A stretch of DNA of 64,000 nt from UBA7985 sp002711265. Lineage in GTDB: Bacteria; Pseudomonadota; Alphaproteobacteria; UBA7985. The notes under the pieces were generated by a model. The model did no database searches and was not told the DNA's origin. It was given only the letters and a program-made list of their open reading frames with translations. Shown one piece after another: positions 42,455-51,336 of this stretch. Within the stretch, counting starts at the first letter, position 1; every line of letters begins with the position of its first letter. Both the position numbers and the translations under genes were made by a program. Where the stretch lies: NCBI GenBank assembly GCA_965660945.1, contig CBFIBS010000005.1, forward strand, positions 75,107 through 139,106, in the 5' to 3' direction.

Positions 42455-43693
42455 ATGCTTCGGCGTGTAAGTTTTGCGGCCCCGGCGCTTGCCCTGACGA
42501 TTGCTCTGGGTGGGTGCATGGCGACCGAGACCCTTTCGATCAATCCTTTCGCCAAGCGTAGCATCCTTCAGGATGCGGGTGCGGAAACCGCGTCGCTGGC
42601 CCCGGTGTCAGGATCTTCGCTGGGTAAGCGTTCGGTCGTGCGCCTTGCTCCCGACTTCACGGTCGCCGGGGTGCAGCTTTCGCCGGTCCACGCGGAAAGC
42701 CTGCCCGGATGGCGTACCGAGCGCCACGGTGACGCCCTTGCCGCCTTCCGGCAGTCCTGCGCCGTGATCGCGCAACGCAACGCGGATGCGCCGCTCTCTC
42801 CGTCGGCGCTGGGTGGCACTGTGGGCGACTGGGCCGAGGTCTGCGCCCTCGCCGTTCGGCTCAACCCCGAGGATCACCCCCGCGCCCGGCAGTTCTTCCT
42901 CGACCAGTTCAAAGCCTTCGAGGTTCGCGGTGAGGGAACCTTCACCGGGTACTATGAAGCCGAGCTCAACGGCGCACGCCGCCCGGGTAGCGGCTACCGC
43001 TGGCCGCTCTATGCCCGGCCCGACGACCTTGTGAACGGGCAGGCCTACCTGACCCGGGCCGAAATCAACCGCGGTGCGCTACACGGCCGGGGGCTGGAGC
43101 TGTTCTATGTCGATGATCCGGTCGACGTCTTTATGCTGCAGATCCAGGGCTCGGGCGTCATCCGTTTACCCGACGGCACGCGCACCCGTGTCGGGTACGC
43201 CGGCAACAATGGCCACGATTTTGTCAGTCTGCGCGCAGAGATGGAGCGCCGCGGCTTCGACAAGTCTGTCTACGGCGCATCAATCCAGTCCTACACCCGC
43301 TGGCTCAAGGAGCGGCCGCAGATCGCAGCGGCGGTGATGAACACCAACCCGCGCTTTATCTTTTTCACCGAAAACCCGGAGCAGGGCGCCGTTGGCGCGC
43401 AGGGCATCCGCCTGACGCCTGAGCGCTCGCTCGCCGTGGATCTGGACTTCATGCCCCTGCACGCGCCCATGTGGCTGGAAACCTCAGCGACAGCACCAAA
43501 CGGCAGCACCCGCACCATCCGCCGCATGATGGTCGCGCAGGATACTGGCTCTGCCATCAATGGTGTGGTCCGGGGGGATTACTTCTGGGGCTCGGGCGAA
43601 GGGGCGCTGGCCATGGCCGGGCGGATGAAGTCGCAGGGCGTCTATACCATTTTACTGCCCAAAGGGCTGGCTGCGACCCTAGCCCGGGATTGA
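42455..43693 (+). CDS. mltA: Membrane-bound lytic murein transglycosylase MltA
   Basis: A 412-residue lipoprotein that cleaves peptidoglycan glycan chains. A signal peptide ends in the lipobox ALGGC, with Cys21. The MltA barrel has GTFTGYYEAELNGARRPG and DVFMLQIQGSGVIRLPDG; the C-terminal 3D domain, named for its three aspartates, contains VAQDTGSAINGVVRGDYFWGSG. It lies between the Tim44-like gene and a hypothetical plus Smr gene, the standard alphaproteobacterial neighbourhood. An AT-rich 215-base region upstream suggests its own promoter. Confidence 0.95.
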   Translation: MLRRVSFAAPALALTIALGGCMATETLSINPFAKRSILQDAGAETASLAPVSGSSLGKRSVVRLAPDFTVAGVQLSPVHAESLPGWRTERHGDALAAFRQSCAVIAQRNADAPLSPSALGGTVGDWAEVCALAVRLNPEDHPRARQFFLDQFKAFEVRGEGTFTGYYEAELNGARRPGSGYRWPLYARPDDLVNGQAYLTRAEINRGALHGRGLELFYVDDPVDVFMLQIQGSGVIRLPDGTRTRVGYAGNNGHDFVSLRAEMERRGFDKSVYGASIQSYTRWLKERPQIAAAVMNTNPRFIFFTENPEQGAVGAQGIRLTPERSLAVDLDFMPLHAPMWLETSATAPNGSTRTIRRMMVAQDTGSAINGVVRGDYFWGSGEGALAMAGRMKSQGVYTILLPKGLAATLARD

Positions 43694-43779
43694 TCCGGTC
43701 CTATTTTAACCGCTAAGGGGGACAGTGGCTGCCGAAGGGTGGCCAGACCAGTCGACGCGAAGCACGGGAAACCCAAGAC

Positions 43780-44283
43780 TTGAACCAGAAGACCCAGGAT
43801 TTTCTTGCCACGCTGGCGCCGCTTGCCCTGTCCGGGATCGGCGAAGGCGTGGCTGCGATCGTAGGCTCTGACCTTGAGGCCGCTGTTGGTCAACTCCTGC
43901 CTGCGCTGCCGCCCGCTGCGCGCCTTGTCATCGTCGATCAGACCGCTGATGGGGCCGAGGCGTGCCGCCGTTTCGTGCAGACCGACCTCCGGCTGGGGGT
44001 CATCAACGAGACCCCGGCACAGTTCATCGAAGATATGACCGAACAGCGCTTCGATGCACTGCTGGTCATGCCGGGCTGCGAGGGCGACGAGCAGTCGCTG
44101 GTCAGCCTGCTCTGGCAGGGCGGATTTATGGCGCTACACCCCGATCTCACAGCCCCGGTCGTCGACCCCGACGAACTGCTGAGCTGGGACACGGGGCAAG
44201 GCATGGCTCTGCGCATGTTGCCGCCAAAGCCGCGCCGCCGGGGCGGCCGTCGGCGCAACCAGCCGCAGCAGGCGGCGGCCTGA
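43780..44283 (+). CDS. Hypothetical protein between mltA and smr
   Basis: A 167-residue frame starting at a TTG (43780; the only plausible start, behind GGGAAA) and ending 10 bases before the Smr gene. It has an Ala/Leu-rich helical N-terminus, alternating hydrophobic strands (ARLVIVDQTADGAEACRRF, FDALLVMPG) suggestive of an alpha-beta fold, and a strongly basic C-terminus (RRRGGRRR). No family recognised. Its tight spacing to the Smr gene supports it being translated. Confidence 0.6.
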   Translation: MNQKTQDFLATLAPLALSGIGEGVAAIVGSDLEAAVGQLLPALPPAARLVIVDQTADGAEACRRFVQTDLRLGVINETPAQFIEDMTEQRFDALLVMPGCEGDEQSLVSLLWQGGFMALHPDLTAPVVDPDELLSWDTGQGMALRMLPPKPRRRGGRRRNQPQQAAA

Positions 44284-44293
44284 GGCCGGAACC

Positions 44294-44974
44294 GTGGCCG
44301 CCAAACAGCGCCCGAACCGCACCAAGACGACCAAGGACCGAAAGTCCGGCGCCGCTGTGGTCAGCGAGGACGAACGCGCGGTCTGGGGTGCGGTTAAGGC
44401 CTCCGCCGACCCCTTGAAGCAGTCCCGCGCCAAAACCTTTCGCGGGGTTGAGAATGTGTCCCGGGGCCTGCCCCCGACGCCGAAGGCTGATCCCGACCGC
44501 GCCGAAGAGCGGCAGGCGGCGGCCTCGCGGCCCGTGGTCAAATCCATCGCCGATGATCTGGTTTCCGCAGCAAGGGCATCGCGCAGCCCCCTGACCGGGG
44601 CCAAAGACGCCAAAGCGCTGGAGCCCGGACAGCTTGCCGGGCTGGACCGCAAGCGTGGGGAGCGACTGCGCCGGGGCAAGCTCGACATCGAAGGCACGCT
44701 CGACCTGCACGGCATGACCCGCGACGCGGCTCAGGCGGCGGTGCGCCGTTTCCTTGATGCCAGCCAGAGCATGGGGCGACGCACGGTCCTGATCATCACC
44801 GGCAAAGGCTATGCCCACGGCAGTGAAGGCGTGCTGCGCTCGGCCCTGCCGCAGTGGCTGAACGCCCCGGAAAACCGGATCAGAGTTCTCGCCTATGACT
44901 ACGCCCAGCCGCGCCACGGCGGGCAGGGCGCCTTCTACGTTTACCTGAAGAAACGCCGGGAAGCGGTGTCGTGA
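44294..44974 (+). CDS. Smr/MutS2-domain protein
   Basis: A 226-residue protein with a basic, low-complexity N-terminal half and a C-terminal Smr domain. The signature LDLHGMTRDAAQAAVRRFL is at about residue 137; VLIITGKGYAHGSEGVL and the final RHGGQGAFYVYLKKRR complete it. Smr domains nick DNA or RNA. It starts with a GTG 10 bases after the preceding gene, and its stop overlaps the GTG of the XRE gene (GTGTCGTGA), so the three are one transcript. Confidence 0.92.
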   Translation: MAAKQRPNRTKTTKDRKSGAAVVSEDERAVWGAVKASADPLKQSRAKTFRGVENVSRGLPPTPKADPDRAEERQAAASRPVVKSIADDLVSAARASRSPLTGAKDAKALEPGQLAGLDRKRGERLRRGKLDIEGTLDLHGMTRDAAQAAVRRFLDASQSMGRRTVLIITGKGYAHGSEGVLRSALPQWLNAPENRIRVLAYDYAQPRHGGQGAFYVYLKKRREAVS

Positions 44975-45324
44975 CCCCCTTTGGCGAAAAACTCGTGTCC
45001 CTGCGCGAGCAGCGCGGATGGACGCAGAAGAAAATGGCGGAGAAGCTCGGGGTTTCGGCGGCCTTCCTCAGTGCGCTGGAAAACGGTCAGCGGGGCAAGC
45101 CTTCCCGCCGCCTGCTCCATGCCATCTGCCAGACCTTTGGCATCATCTGGGACGAGGCCGACGCGCTGGCCGATCTCGCCGCCGCATCGCACCCCGTGGT
45201 TAAGCTCAACACGCGTGGCCTGTCCGCGACCCACACGCGGTTCGCCCACACGCTGGCGGGGAAGATTGCCGAGCTGCCAGAGGAACAGGTGCAAGACTGG
45301 CTGGAAACCCTCGAAGCCTCCTAG
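44971..45324 (+). CDS. XRE-family helix-turn-helix regulator
   Basis: A 117-residue protein with an N-terminal helix-turn-helix (EKLVSLREQRGWTQKKMAEKLGVSAAFLSALENGQRG) and a C-terminal helical segment likely to dimerise. It begins at a GTG that overlaps the Smr stop by 4 bases. The pattern Smr-XRE is common in alphaproteobacteria after mltA, but its target genes are unknown. No palindromic operator was seen in the immediate area. Confidence 0.9.
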   Translation: MTPFGEKLVSLREQRGWTQKKMAEKLGVSAAFLSALENGQRGKPSRRLLHAICQTFGIIWDEADALADLAAASHPVVKLNTRGLSATHTRFAHTLAGKIAELPEEQVQDWLETLEAS

Positions 45325-45419
45325 GCTGGTCAGAGCACAGCCTGGGACAATTCGCGCCAGAGGACTGGTCCTGCGCGAAAGCGATCTAGCTTGTTAGGGA
45401 AGTGTCAGACGATCGACGA

Positions 45420-45496
<77 letters not shown>

Positions 45497-45590
45497 CCGT
45501 CGATGGCCGGACCCTAAGCAAAGCCGCGACGGAGAGCAAGGCCCTCTGACAACGCTTTGTTCGATCCAGCCATGCAAAGGAGTGACTTCG

Positions 45591-46055
45591 ATGATGACTT
45601 TGTTCAGGGCCGCACCGGCCGGTTCTTCTCCGCGTCGGATGATCGCCCTGGCGCTGGGCCTCGTCCTCGCCCTGATGGCGGGCCGCGCACTTGCGGCAGG
45701 CAGCGAAGAGACGCTTGCGCCCGCAATCAGTCCGATCGAGGAAGTGCAGGCCGTGATCGAAAGCCAGCTGATCGCCTTCCAGAACCGCGACGGCGCAGGC
45801 GCCTTCTTCCACGCCGCGCCGGGGATCAAGGGCGCCTTCGGTGACGCCGATACCTTCATGGCCATGGTAGAACGCGGCTACAACGTCATTTACAGCAACA
45901 GCGGCTGGACCTTTGTCGAAGGTCAGGTACAGGGCGAGCAGGCCGCCCAGATGCTGGTTGTCGAAGACGGCGAGGGGCGGGAGCTCAAGGTGATCTACTT
46001 CCTGCGCCTGTTCGACGGACGCTGGCAGATCACGGGTGTACAGCCCATGGCCTGA
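45591..46055 (+). CDS. DUF4864 family exported protein
   Basis: A 154-residue protein with a signal peptide (basic start, ALALGLVLALMAGRALA, cleavage after ALA) and an SnoaL/NTF2-like DUF4864 domain. The segment EEVQAVIESQLIAFQNRDGAGAFFHAAPGIKGAFG is characteristic, with WQITGVQPM at the end. Function unknown; periplasmic. ATG at 45591 has AAAGGAG nine bases upstream. It stands alone after the tRNA-Arg gene. Confidence 0.85.
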   Translation: MMTLFRAAPAGSSPRRMIALALGLVLALMAGRALAAGSEETLAPAISPIEEVQAVIESQLIAFQNRDGAGAFFHAAPGIKGAFGDADTFMAMVERGYNVIYSNSGWTFVEGQVQGEQAAQMLVVEDGEGRELKVIYFLRLFDGRWQITGVQPMA

Positions 46056-46155
46056 TCTGGCCTCGGCATAGCCGACAGGCACGGCTTACACATTGAAGCC
46101 GGCGGGTAATTGCCGCATAACGTTGTTATCCAACCTGCAGCCGGAGACTGACCAC

Positions 46156-46632
46156 ATGGATCGCAGCTTCTACGTTTCTTGGGATGAAATGCACCGGGAC
46201 ACCCGGGCGCTATCGTGGCGCCTGCTCGACATGCACAACGAACGCGCCTTTTCCGGCATTATTGCCGTGACCCGTGGCGGCATGGTCCCTGCCGCGATCA
46301 TCGCGCGGGAGCTGGAAATCCGTGTGGTCGATACCATTTCCGTCGCGTCCTACGACGAGCAGGCGCAGGGCCAGCTCCAGATTCTGAAGTCCACCCTCGA
46401 TGTCGGCGACGGCGACGGCTGGCTAATCGTCGACGACCTCGTTGACACCGGCAAAACCGCCCGCGCGATCCGGGACATGATGCCCGCTGCGCACTTCGCC
46501 ACGGTCTACGCCAAGCCCGAAGGGCGGCCGCTGGTCGACACCTTCGTAACCGAAGTCAGCCAGGACACCTGGATCTACTTCCCGTGGGATCTGGCGCCGC
46601 ACGCCAACCAGCCGCTGATCAAGTCGCGCTAG
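46156..46632 (+). CDS. gpt: Xanthine phosphoribosyltransferase (Gpt-like)
   Basis: A 158-residue purine salvage enzyme. It begins YVSWDEMHRDTRALSWRLL, close to E. coli Gpt, with VTRGGMVPAAIIARELEIRVVDTI and the PRPP-binding LIVDDLVDTGKTARAI at about residue 93. It joins xanthine or guanine to PRPP at the inner face of the membrane in E. coli. The ATG at 46156 was chosen for the family start; upstream in-frame codons have no signal. It is convergent with the sensor kinase gene. Confidence 0.93.
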   Translation: MDRSFYVSWDEMHRDTRALSWRLLDMHNERAFSGIIAVTRGGMVPAAIIARELEIRVVDTISVASYDEQAQGQLQILKSTLDVGDGDGWLIVDDLVDTGKTARAIRDMMPAAHFATVYAKPEGRPLVDTFVTEVSQDTWIYFPWDLAPHANQPLIKSR

Positions 46633-46641
46633 GCCGGGCGA

Positions 46642-48168
46642 CTAGGCCTCGCCTGACTGCCCGCTGTTGCCGCTGCCACTGCCGCCGCCGCTGCGTCCGC
46701 GTCTGACCTCGGGCAGGCGGATTTCAAAGGTCGTTGGCTCGGTTCCGTCCTGACCGGTGTGAAGCAGCTCGATGCCGCCGCCGTGGGCCTGAATGATCTC
46801 GGCGGCGTTGTGCAGGCCAAGGCCGGTGCCGCTGCGCTTGGTCGAGCCCTTGAAGGCGTCGAACAGGTGCGGAACGGCTGCATCAGGCACGCCAGCGCCG
46901 TCATCCTGTACCCGGATCATCAGCCCGCCTTCGCGGGCTTCTGCGCGCAGATCGACCTTGTCGGCCCCCGCCTCGAAGCTGTTATCGAGCAGGTTGATCA
47001 GCACCCGCTCGATCTGCAGCGGGTCAAAGGTGAAGCTGGACAGGTCAAAATCCTCGACCAGTGACACGACCTTGCCCTGCGGTCCCCAGCGCTGTCGGAT
47101 ACGGTCGATCACGCCCCCGAAAAACGGCTTCAGCACCACGGTCTCCACCGCCAGCGCCGGCATGCCGTCGCGCACGTGCTGGACAATGGTGTGGGTCAGG
47201 GTGGCGGCGCGTTCGATCGATTCAGCCAGACGGGGCGCAGCCTTGGCAACGCCTTCGTCTTTCGAAGCGCTCATGCGGTCGGTGATCAGCAGCGAGGTGG
47301 TCAGTAGGTTGCGCAGGTCGTGCGAGATTTTGGCCACCCCCGTGCCCAAGGACGCCAACCGCCGGTTTTGGGTCAGGGCGGCCCGAACGGTTTCCTGCAT
47401 GGCCTGCAACTGGTTGAAGGCGTCGCCGATCTCGTCCGAGCGGCCGGACTCGCGCCGCGCTGTCTGCTCGATCTCAGGGTGGTCGGCGAAGGCGCGCATG
47501 GCTCGGGTCAGCCGCAGCACCGGTCGCACGATCAACCAGCCCAGCGCGAGATAGAGCAGCAGGCCGGTTGCCAGTGAAATGAACAGCGAAAGCGCCGCCA
47601 CCCGAGCGGTGTAGGACCTCAGCTCAAGACATATCCGGGTCTGGTCGAGCACCAACTCGATTTCTGCATTCGGGTCGGCCGGGCTCAGGCCGACAACCCG
47701 CAGCATGGCGCCGGGCTGATGCGAAATCATGATCTGAAAGGCAGTGTAGGAAAGGCCGAGCAGGCCGGCTTCTCGCATATCGATACTGCGCTCAACCTGC
47801 AGCCCAGGTTCTCGGAACAGCACAAGCTTGGGGCGGTCTGGGGCGCGGAAGGCGACCAGGCCGGCGTCGACGTGGTCCAACAGCTCTGTCGTCAGCCTAT
47901 CATTTGGCATTGCCGACGGCAGCTCTTCCAGCGTCCGGATGGCCAGGTGACCGTCCGAAAGCCGGTCTTTGAGTTCCTGCTCCAGCCACCGCCCGGCAGA
48001 CGGGACGAACAGCACGGCTTCGGCCAACAGGACGAACATCACGGCCAGCGCGAGCGCTCTTGCAGACAGACCGGTCAGAACCCGGGACGATGTGGCTCGT
48101 TCGAGGTTGCCTGTCACAGCCGGTTTCGAGTCGTTACTTTGAACCTGAGAGTCATAGCCTTTTCTCAT
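46642..48168 (-). CDS. Orphan sensor histidine kinase
   Basis: A 508-residue membrane kinase. The first helix is near residue 35 (LALAVMFVLLAEAVLFV) and the second near residue 190 (LFISLATGLLLYLALGWLIV), with a periplasmic region of about 150 residues between. A HAMP linker follows. The phosphoacceptor motif ISHDLRNLLTT has His near residue 281, and the ATPase part shows LLDNSFEA, VQDDGAGVPD and GTGLGLHNAAEII. The C-terminus has a short Gly/Ser tail. No response regulator lies nearby, so its partner is elsewhere. It follows the convergent gpt gene by 10 bases. Confidence 0.9.
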   Translation of the reverse strand: MRKGYDSQVQSNDSKPAVTGNLERATSSRVLTGLSARALALAVMFVLLAEAVLFVPSAGRWLEQELKDRLSDGHLAIRTLEELPSAMPNDRLTTELLDHVDAGLVAFRAPDRPKLVLFREPGLQVERSIDMREAGLLGLSYTAFQIMISHQPGAMLRVVGLSPADPNAEIELVLDQTRICLELRSYTARVAALSLFISLATGLLLYLALGWLIVRPVLRLTRAMRAFADHPEIEQTARRESGRSDEIGDAFNQLQAMQETVRAALTQNRRLASLGTGVAKISHDLRNLLTTSLLITDRMSASKDEGVAKAAPRLAESIERAATLTHTIVQHVRDGMPALAVETVVLKPFFGGVIDRIRQRWGPQGKVVSLVEDFDLSSFTFDPLQIERVLINLLDNSFEAGADKVDLRAEAREGGLMIRVQDDGAGVPDAAVPHLFDAFKGSTKRSGTGLGLHNAAEIIQAHGGGIELLHTGQDGTEPTTFEIRLPEVRRGRSGGGSGSGNSGQSGEA

Positions 48169-48182
48169 GGTGACAGCTTAGA

Positions 48183-49643
48183 CTATCCGGGCAATTTGAG
48201 CAGCCACGATATGAGTCGACGGGTACGGGGCGCGAACAAGGCCTTGGCGAGGTGCATCCCCGCCGCGCGCTTGGGAATTTCGGCGTGGGTGGGGTAGGGC
48301 AGAATCTGGCTGGCGATTGCGGAGAGCTTCAGCCGGCCTTCGATCACGTGGCCCAGCGGCCCGATCAGATCACCAGCGCCCGGCGCGAGGATCGCCGCCC
48401 CGATCAGCCTCCCCCGATGACCGTCGAAAACCAACTTGGCCAGCCCCGCCTCAGGCCCGCTGGCGATGTTTTCGGCGACGAAGCGGTCGTTGCCATCCAC
48501 GCGCAGGGTTTCGGTGCGGGGTGCCAGCCCGGCGGCGCTGGCTTCGGCTTCGGTTAGGCCGATCTGGGCGAGTTCCGGCGCGGTGTAAGTCACGCGCGGC
48601 ACCGCGCTGGTGGCGACCCGCGACGGCAGGCGGAACAGCATTTCGCGGACGATCACCGATGCGTGGTGCCCGGCAAGGTGGGTGAAGCCCTCACCGCCAA
48701 TCACATCGCCCATAGCAAAGACATGGCGGCGGTTGGTGCGCAGGTTTGGCCCCACGGCGATCCCGGCCTCGCTGTGTCTGATACCGGCGGCGTCCAGCCC
48801 CAGCCCATCGGTGACAGGAAGCCGCCCGGCAGCGATCAGCAGGTGGCTGGCCTTTACCGGTTCCTGTGCCGGGTCCCGTGTCGTGCCGTCGCTGCTGTGC
48901 AGCTCGATCTGGATATCGCCGGCCTTGCCGCTAACGGCCGCAACCGAGGCGCCAAGGCGAAGTGTGACACCATCGGCCTGCAGCTGCGCGGCGAGCAAAG
49001 CTGACAGCTCGGCATCATCGCGCGGCAGAATGCGCGGCTGCGCTTCGATCAAGGTGACCTGACAGCCTAGCCGCTGGTGCGCCTGCGCCATTTCCACCCC
49101 GATCGGCCCGGCGCCGATGATGGCGAGGTGGCGCGGGGCCTCGGTCCGGGAAAACAGGGTTTCGTTGGTCAGGAACGGCACGGCGTCGAGGCCGGGAATG
49201 GCGGGGACGGCGGGAGCCGATCCCGTTGCTATCACGAAGTATTTGGCCCGGATGCGGGCGTCGCCAGCCTGCACCGTTCGCGCGTCGATGAACCGACCGG
49301 TGTCGCGGATCACGCGCACGCCGAGGCCCTCGAAGCGTTCCTGGCTGTCGTGGGGCTCGATCCGCTCGATGGCCCGCCGCACGTGTGCCATGGCGCCGGC
49401 GTAGTCGACCTCGGGCTCGGAGACAGAAATCCCAAGCGGCCCGGCGCGGCGGATCAGGCTTGCCGTATGGGCAACGTGCAGCAGAGCTTTGGATGGCACG
49501 CAGCCCACGTTGAGGCAGTCGCCCCCCATGGCGCCGCGCTCGATCAGTACGGTTTTCGCGCCCAGCTGGGCCGCGCCGGAAGCGACGCTGAGCCCGCCCG
49601 ACCCGGCGCCGATGACACAGACGTCTGCGCGGATGTCTTCCAT
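48183..49643 (-). CDS. Pyridine nucleotide-disulfide oxidoreductase (mercuric reductase-like)
   Basis: A 486-residue flavoprotein of the dihydrolipoamide dehydrogenase/mercuric reductase superfamily. It has an FAD fold (CVIGAGSGGLSVASGAAQLG), the redox-active disulfide GGDCLNVGCVPSKALL, an NADH fold (IIGAGPIGVEMAQAHQRLG) and the FTHLAGHHASVIV interface segment. There is no N-terminal metal-binding domain and no C-terminal Cys pair, so mercury reduction is unlikely; the substrate is unknown. ATG at 49643 was preferred, though one 12 bases upstream is possible. The TVP38-family gene lies 23 bases upstream in the same direction, a frequent pairing. Confidence 0.9.
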   Translation of the reverse strand: MEDIRADVCVIGAGSGGLSVASGAAQLGAKTVLIERGAMGGDCLNVGCVPSKALLHVAHTASLIRRAGPLGISVSEPEVDYAGAMAHVRRAIERIEPHDSQERFEGLGVRVIRDTGRFIDARTVQAGDARIRAKYFVIATGSAPAVPAIPGLDAVPFLTNETLFSRTEAPRHLAIIGAGPIGVEMAQAHQRLGCQVTLIEAQPRILPRDDAELSALLAAQLQADGVTLRLGASVAAVSGKAGDIQIELHSSDGTTRDPAQEPVKASHLLIAAGRLPVTDGLGLDAAGIRHSEAGIAVGPNLRTNRRHVFAMGDVIGGEGFTHLAGHHASVIVREMLFRLPSRVATSAVPRVTYTAPELAQIGLTEAEASAAGLAPRTETLRVDGNDRFVAENIASGPEAGLAKLVFDGHRGRLIGAAILAPGAGDLIGPLGHVIEGRLKLSAIASQILPYPTHAEIPKRAAGMHLAKALFAPRTRRLISWLLKLPG

Positions 49644-49666
49644 GGCTTGAACCATTCCTTTCGGGC

Positions 49667-50458
49667 TTACTGATCGGTGCCAGTGGCGCGACGGCCGCGC
49701 AGGAACAGGCGCTTCCAGACGATGGGCACCAGCGACAGCACTGCCAGAGCCAGCAACGGCCCCCAAAGGTTCCAGGTTGCGACCGTCAGCTCGCTCAGGT
49801 CGGCGACCCCGGCCCCCAGCGAGGTGTAGACATAGACCGCCGGGGCGATGCCCAGCAGCGTCGCCATCGCGTAGGTCGTCAGCGAAATCTTCAGCATGGC
49901 GGGCGCGATATTCACGGCGAAAAACGGGAAGAACGGGATCAGCCGCAGGCTGAGCAGGTAGAAAAAGGCGTCCTTTTCGATGCCCGCTGAAAACCGGTCG
50001 AGGAAGGGCGCGACCCGGCGGCGCAGCTGTTCGAGGCCGAGGGTTTTGACCGCCGTGAACAGGATACAGGCGCCCAGCGTTGCCCCCAGCAGGGTGGCGC
50101 TACCGGCATAGAGCGTGCCGCCGAGCACGCCAAAGGCAGCCCCGCCGAAAATACCCCCGAGAATCGTCAGGAAGGAAGCTACTGGAAACAAGGTCGCCGT
50201 AGCGGTCGCATAAATCACAATCCACGCGATAAAAAACAGAATTGCATTGCCACGGATCCACGCTGCGACTTCGTCGCGGGCGCCCGCTAACCGCTCCAGC
50301 GTCAGCACCTCGCCCAGCCCCGCGAACCACGCGACGCCAAGCGCCACCATGGCCGCTGCCAGAGCGCCGGGAAGCAGCATGCGGCGCCCGGACCAGCGCC
50401 CACCGGGGCGCGAAGCCGGGCTGGCGGGGGCCGAAGAAGGCTGGGGGTCGGTTGACAT
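49667..50458 (-). CDS. TVP38/TMEM64 (VTT) family membrane protein
   Basis: A 263-residue protein with about six hydrophobic helices and the VTT (DedA-related) domain core, including FPVASFLTILGGIFGGAAFGVLGGTLY and the re-entrant LRLIPFFPFFAVNIAPAM segment, the family fingerprint. Such proteins are thought to move phospholipids or undecaprenyl carriers across membranes. The ATG at 50458 has GGAGAC upstream; a longer frame to 50587 lacks support. It is cotranscribed with the downstream flavoprotein, a coupling seen widely in bacteria but unexplained. Confidence 0.9.
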   Translation of the reverse strand: MSTDPQPSSAPASPASRPGGRWSGRRMLLPGALAAAMVALGVAWFAGLGEVLTLERLAGARDEVAAWIRGNAILFFIAWIVIYATATATLFPVASFLTILGGIFGGAAFGVLGGTLYAGSATLLGATLGACILFTAVKTLGLEQLRRRVAPFLDRFSAGIEKDAFFYLLSLRLIPFFPFFAVNIAPAMLKISLTTYAMATLLGIAPAVYVYTSLGAGVADLSELTVATWNLWGPLLALAVLSLVPIVWKRLFLRGRRATGTDQ

Positions 50459-50808
50459 CGTAGGTCTCCGGTTGGCTTCGGTCGGGCAGATGAGCGAGAA
50501 CCTGAGGTCTCCGGCGCGGTTAAACAACCCACGAAAGGCCCCGCAACGCCCTCTACACGGCGGTTTGATGGATTGTGTGACCAGCAATGCAGGCTCAGGT
50601 CAGCCGTTGACCAACCAGAGGCCACAAGGCTATTCACCGCTGTCTGCCTGCGGACCGCTCTGTTGGTTTCCGTGCGGCGTCCTATTTATATTTGGCTTCT
50701 GCGCCGGTCCCGCCTTTGCCCGACCCATCATCGTCATCTCGTTTGAGACTTTGGATGAGGCCCCGGGCTCAGGCATGTGACGGCAGCGCATGATAAAGGA
50801 TAAAGCCG
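50459..50808 (+). other. Intergenic region upstream of rpmH
   Basis: No gene is supported. Two promoter-like pairs face rpmH: TTGACC-17-CTATTC at 50607-50635, and TTGGTT-16-TTTATA at 50663-50690. Either could drive the ribosomal protein operon. I see no DnaA boxes here, so this is not the origin, unlike the rpmH-dnaA setting in some bacteria. Confidence 0.35.
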
Positions 50809-50943
50809 ATGAAACGTCCATATCAGCCCTCCCGGATTGTCCGGAAGCGCCGTCATGGTTTCCGCTCTCGCAAGGCCACCGTTGGCGGCCGCAACATTCT
50901 TCGCGCGCGGCGGTCTAAGGGTCGCAGCAAGCTGTCTGCCTGA
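50809..50943 (+). CDS. rpmH: Large ribosomal subunit protein bL34
   Basis: A 44-residue, highly basic protein: MKRPYQPSRIVRKRRHGFRS followed by RKATVGGRNILRARRSKGRSKLSA. This is the canonical bL34 sequence of the 50S subunit. An AAAGG site lies 11 bases before the ATG. It begins the rpmH-rnpA-yidD-yidC run, which is one of the most conserved bacterial gene orders. Confidence 0.98.
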   Translation: MKRPYQPSRIVRKRRHGFRSRKATVGGRNILRARRSKGRSKLSA

Positions 50944-50967
50944 TCCGAACTATCGGGACAGGGAGCG

Positions 50968-51336
50968 ATGAAGGCGAGCCTGAAGACCCGCAAGGACTTC
51001 CTCGCCGCTGCTCGTGCCCAGAAATGGGTCGGTGCGGTGATGCTGGTTCAACAGCGTGACCGCGAAGATTCCGACGTCGCCATCCGCGTCGGCTTTACGG
51101 CAAGCAAGAAAGTCGGGAATGCAGCACAGCGCAGCCGGGCCAAGCGCCGGTTGCGGGCGCTTTCGGCTGAGCTGCTGTCTGACCATGGTCGCCCCGGACA
51201 CGATTATGTCTGGATCGCCAAACGCGGCGCGGTGATCGCGCCGTTCGGCAAGCTGCGCCGCGACGGCGAACGCGCCCTCCGCGCCCTGACCGGAACCGAA
51301 GAACCCGAGGCCACCATCGGGGCGCAGAAGCCATGA
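50968..51336 (+). CDS. rnpA: Ribonuclease P protein component RnpA
   Basis: A 122-residue basic protein that binds the RNase P RNA and helps it process tRNA 5' ends. The start SLKTRKDFLAAARAQKW is followed by IRVGFTASKKVGNAAQRSRAKRRLRAL, the RNR signature of the family (here GNAAQRSRAKRRLR). It begins 24 bases after rpmH and overlaps yidD by 4 bases (ATGA). The C-terminus has a longer tail than E. coli RnpA. Confidence 0.95.
   Translation: MKASLKTRKDFLAAARAQKWVGAVMLVQQRDREDSDVAIRVGFTASKKVGNAAQRSRAKRRLRALSAELLSDHGRPGHDYVWIAKRGAVIAPFGKLRRDGERALRALTGTEEPEATIGAQKP

Noticed and set aside
48183..49643. Mercuric reductase (MerA)
   Set aside because: It lacks the N-terminal heavy-metal domain and the C-terminal Cys pair, and no mer genes are nearby.
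50459..50808. oriC upstream of rpmH
   Set aside because: No DnaA gene or DnaA-box cluster here; the hemE-maf gap has better gene context.
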